A stretch of DNA of 64,000 nt from Achromobacter sp. Bel (GTDB lineage: Bacteria; Pseudomonadota; Gammaproteobacteria; Burkholderiales; Burkholderiaceae_B), in contig NZ_JABBJN010000016.1 of NCBI RefSeq assembly GCF_012928505.1, positions 1-64,000 of the forward strand. Direction: 5' to 3'. Under the pieces are notes generated by a model that was not told the DNA's origin, did not search any database, and was given only the letters and a program-made list of their open reading frames with translations. The position numbers and the translations under genes are program-made. Position 1 is the first letter of the stretch, and each line of letters opens with the position of its first letter. This document shows, piece by piece, positions 62,107 to 64,000 of this stretch.

Positions 62107-63261
62107 TTAGGTGCACCCCTTATCTGAGGGGTCGCGAACGGGAAACCAGCCTGGGGTCGATGCAATCTTGCCCCAGAGCTTGGCGGGAATCACCAATTCG
62201 CTCGGCTTGCGCGAAAGATCCAAGGCGGTTTCGATCTCTGCTTCACGTCCAGCATGGGCCAGTTGTACCCAGTGCCGGTTCATCACCAAGCTACGCCCGA
62301 CATTCACCATCTGTATTCCCAGCGCCAGCGCCGCGCGCGCATCTCGGGGCGTGCGCACTTCACCGGCTGCCATCAGCGGCACGCGGCTGCCCACGCGCTC
62401 GACGAATCGCTCGGCCGTGCTTTTCCCAAAAGCCTCGTTCTGCGGCTTGCCATTGAGCAAGTTGTAAAGCGAGGCATGCAGGTAGTCGATCTGGCCTTCG
62501 TCGATCAGCTCGTCCACCAGAGCCAGCGCGTCGTCGATACGAAGCGCGCCTTCGCCCGGCTCTTCGGGCGAGATGCGGTAGCCCAGCAGGAAGGGGCGCG
62601 CGGCATGTGCTGCGATCACGCGGCGCACTTCGCGCACCACTTCCAGCGGAAAGCGCATGCGCCTTTCTAGCGCCCCCCCCCATTCGTCGGCTCGCTGATT
62701 GAACAGCGGCGAGAGGAAGTTCTGGATCAGGAATCCGTGGGCTCCGTGTAATTCCACCCCATCGAAGCCTGCCTCGATGGCGCGGCGCGTCGCTTCGCCA
62801 AAGTCCCTGATCACAGCCAGGATCTCTACGTGGCTGAGCGCGCGGCTGACCAGCTTGCCGTCGTTGAATGGGCCTTTGGGTGCGGCCATGGCGCTGGCGC
62901 TGACGAGCTCGCCATTGGGGATGAGGGAAGGCACGGCCTTGTTGCCGGCATGGAAGATCTGCAACACGGCAGGGGCGCCGCCGCTCTTGCCAGCTTCGGC
63001 CAGCTTGCGCAAGCTGGAGATGAAGCGGTCGTCGTAGGCTGCGAATTCATCAGTGAATCCGATGCCGCTCGGTTGTACATGGGTGCAGCCAGTCAGTACC
63101 AGGCCCACGCCCTGGGCACGGGCGCGGTAGTAAGCCAGCTCATCATCGGAGACGGTTTCGTCAGGGTTGGACGACCAGGTGGTCATCGGTGCCATCACTA
63201 CGCGGTTACGCAGGGTAATACCATTGGCGAAGGCAAAGGGTTGGAACAGGGAATCGGTCAT
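62107..63261 (-). CDS. NADH:flavin oxidoreductase, Old Yellow Enzyme family (third in window)
   Basis: The protein has 384 residues from the ATG at 63261 (MTDSLFQPFAFANGITLRNR); a 33-codon upstream extension overlaps nothing conserved. It has the FMN barrel start VVMAPMTTWSSN and the active-site pair VELHGAHGFLIQNFL. That is His/His, unlike the His/Asn pair of the other two enzymes, followed by NQRADEWGG. It belongs to the NADH-dependent flavin oxidoreductase branch (YqiG/BaiN-like). The phosphate-binding region near the C-terminus is present (AAGEVRTPRDA, MVNVGRSLVMN). It lies 61 bp after the flavodoxin-like gene on the same strand, so the two may be cotranscribed. Confidence 0.86.
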   Translation of the reverse strand: MTDSLFQPFAFANGITLRNRVVMAPMTTWSSNPDETVSDDELAYYRARAQGVGLVLTGCTHVQPSGIGFTDEFAAYDDRFISSLRKLAEAGKSGGAPAVLQIFHAGNKAVPSLIPNGELVSASAMAAPKGPFNDGKLVSRALSHVEILAVIRDFGEATRRAIEAGFDGVELHGAHGFLIQNFLSPLFNQRADEWGGALERRMRFPLEVVREVRRVIAAHAARPFLLGYRISPEEPGEGALRIDDALALVDELIDEGQIDYLHASLYNLLNGKPQNEAFGKSTAERFVERVGSRVPLMAAGEVRTPRDARAALALGIQMVNVGRSLVMNRHWVQLAHAGREAEIETALDLSRKPSELVIPAKLWGKIASTPGWFPVRDPSDKGCT

Positions 63262-63322
63262 GATTTCGAAAGATCGACGGCCAACGCGCTGGTGGCGCAA
63301 GGGCTGGATGAATTGTTGAGTG

Positions 63323-63979
63323 TCAAGGATGGGCCTGCGGGCCAAACCATTCGTCGTCAATGGCCAGGAGCATTTGCTCGGGCGTGAGCTGCCGCGTCAT
63401 GCGTCCACGCAGCACGTAGCGGTGCTCGAACGACTTCGCGCCATGCGCCATCACCTTGGTTTTGAGGGCCGCGATGTGCTCATCGCCAAAGTGGCTGTTG
63501 AACGTGTTGAACAGCACCACATGCAGGCCGTCGAACCGGTTGTGCTCCACGAAGGCCCAGATCGGCGGCGCTGGGCTGTAGAGCCACACGGGTGAGCCGA
63601 GCCAGACGGTATCGAACGGCGTCAGGTCGATGGTGCGCGGGATGATGCCCGGTAGCGATTCAGGCTTCTCCTTGAGCGCATTGGCATCCTTGAGCGCATG
63701 GGCCAATCCGCCCGTGCCAAGCTGGTAGTCGGGTGCTTCCAGCGTAAACAGTTGCGCTTTGAGCCGTCGAGCTACATGGCGCGCGGCCAGCGCCGTGTTG
63801 CCCGAACGCGAGAAATACACCACTGCTGCACGGGACGCCGTGGGCGGGGAGACATAGGGCTGCTTGCCCGCCAACTGGCGGGCTTGCCGGCTTTCGATCC
63901 AGGTGATGGCGAATAGCCCCAACAAGGCTGCCGCCAGAAGCGCAGCGAGAAAAATGGCCAGGTACTTGAGCATTGCCAT
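63323..63979 (-). CDS. Membrane-anchored flavodoxin-like protein
   Basis: The protein has 218 residues from the ATG at 63979 (an ATG two codons later and a GTG one codon earlier are alternatives). One N-terminal helix (LKYLAIFLAALLAAALLGLFAITWI) anchors it. The flavodoxin_4-type domain follows, with the FMN loop VVYFSRSGNTALAARHVA and DTVWLGSPVWLYSPAPPI. This family resembles flavodoxins and NAD(P)H quinone reductases. It lies upstream of the third OYE-family gene on the same strand; an electron-transfer partnership is plausible but not shown. Confidence 0.82.
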   Translation of the reverse strand: MAMLKYLAIFLAALLAAALLGLFAITWIESRQARQLAGKQPYVSPPTASRAAVVYFSRSGNTALAARHVARRLKAQLFTLEAPDYQLGTGGLAHALKDANALKEKPESLPGIIPRTIDLTPFDTVWLGSPVWLYSPAPPIWAFVEHNRFDGLHVVLFNTFNSHFGDEHIAALKTKVMAHGAKSFEHRYVLRGRMTRQLTPEQMLLAIDDEWFGPQAHP

Positions 63980-64000
63980 CACCGATTCACATGAAGTACG

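Overview
This is a GC-rich window from a free-living beta-proteobacterium. Three things point to the Achromobacter/Bordetella group: a Bug-type (tripartite tricarboxylate transporter) receptor, several FecI/FecR surface-signalling genes, and three autotransporters of about 2,100-2,300 residues. The genus is an inference. No rRNA, tRNA, CRISPR array or intact insertion sequence was seen.

Layout. 1-1551: a minus-strand surface-signalling set (STN protein without a receptor barrel, ECF sigma factor, truncated anti-sigma factor) in the same order as the Pseudomonas vreAIR (PUMA3) genes. 1697-4124: a GbsR/MarR regulator with two matching palindromic operators, driving an SDR-DoxX fusion and a DUF2269 membrane protein. 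4179-6450: a prolyl-hydroxylase-like 2OG-Fe(II) oxygenase fused to a seven-bladed WD40 propeller, divergent from a TetR regulator. 6482-7786: alaA. 7991-27158: two paralogous glycine-rich autotransporters enclose an AraC regulator, a secreted esterase, a LysR regulator, a YcaC-like hydrolase and a LytS/LytR-type two-component pair. 27755-28198: a DUF695 protein.

28392-37868 is an electrophile/carbonyl-reduction region. It holds a TetR regulator with a divergent operon (Old Yellow Enzyme, hydrolase, SDR, quinone-reductase-like MDR). It continues with a second OYE, a MarR regulator with a twin operator, a thioesterase remnant, a thiolase, a MaoC hydratase and an aldo/keto reductase. 37983-41966 is a FecI-FecR-TonB receptor iron-uptake unit with a possible Fur box. 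42188-50934 pairs a TPR-glycosyltransferase-like protein with a divergent, ESPR-bearing autotransporter that contains a large internal duplication.

51013-59202 is the most interesting metabolic block. A TetR regulator with twin operators faces a tight seven-gene operon: alpha/beta hydrolase, VOC dioxygenase-like protein, EntE/salicylate-type acyl ligase, 4HBT thioesterase, salicylyl-CoA-5-hydroxylase-like monooxygenase, Bug receptor and maleate isomerase. Together they read as a CoA-dependent route from an ortho-hydroxy (or amino) aryl acid through a gentisate-like ring-cleavage substrate to maleate and fumarate. 59203-62106 is a more AT-rich insert carrying a CSS-EAL phosphodiesterase between two diverged direct repeats. 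The window ends with a third OYE-family enzyme and a membrane-anchored flavodoxin-like protein.
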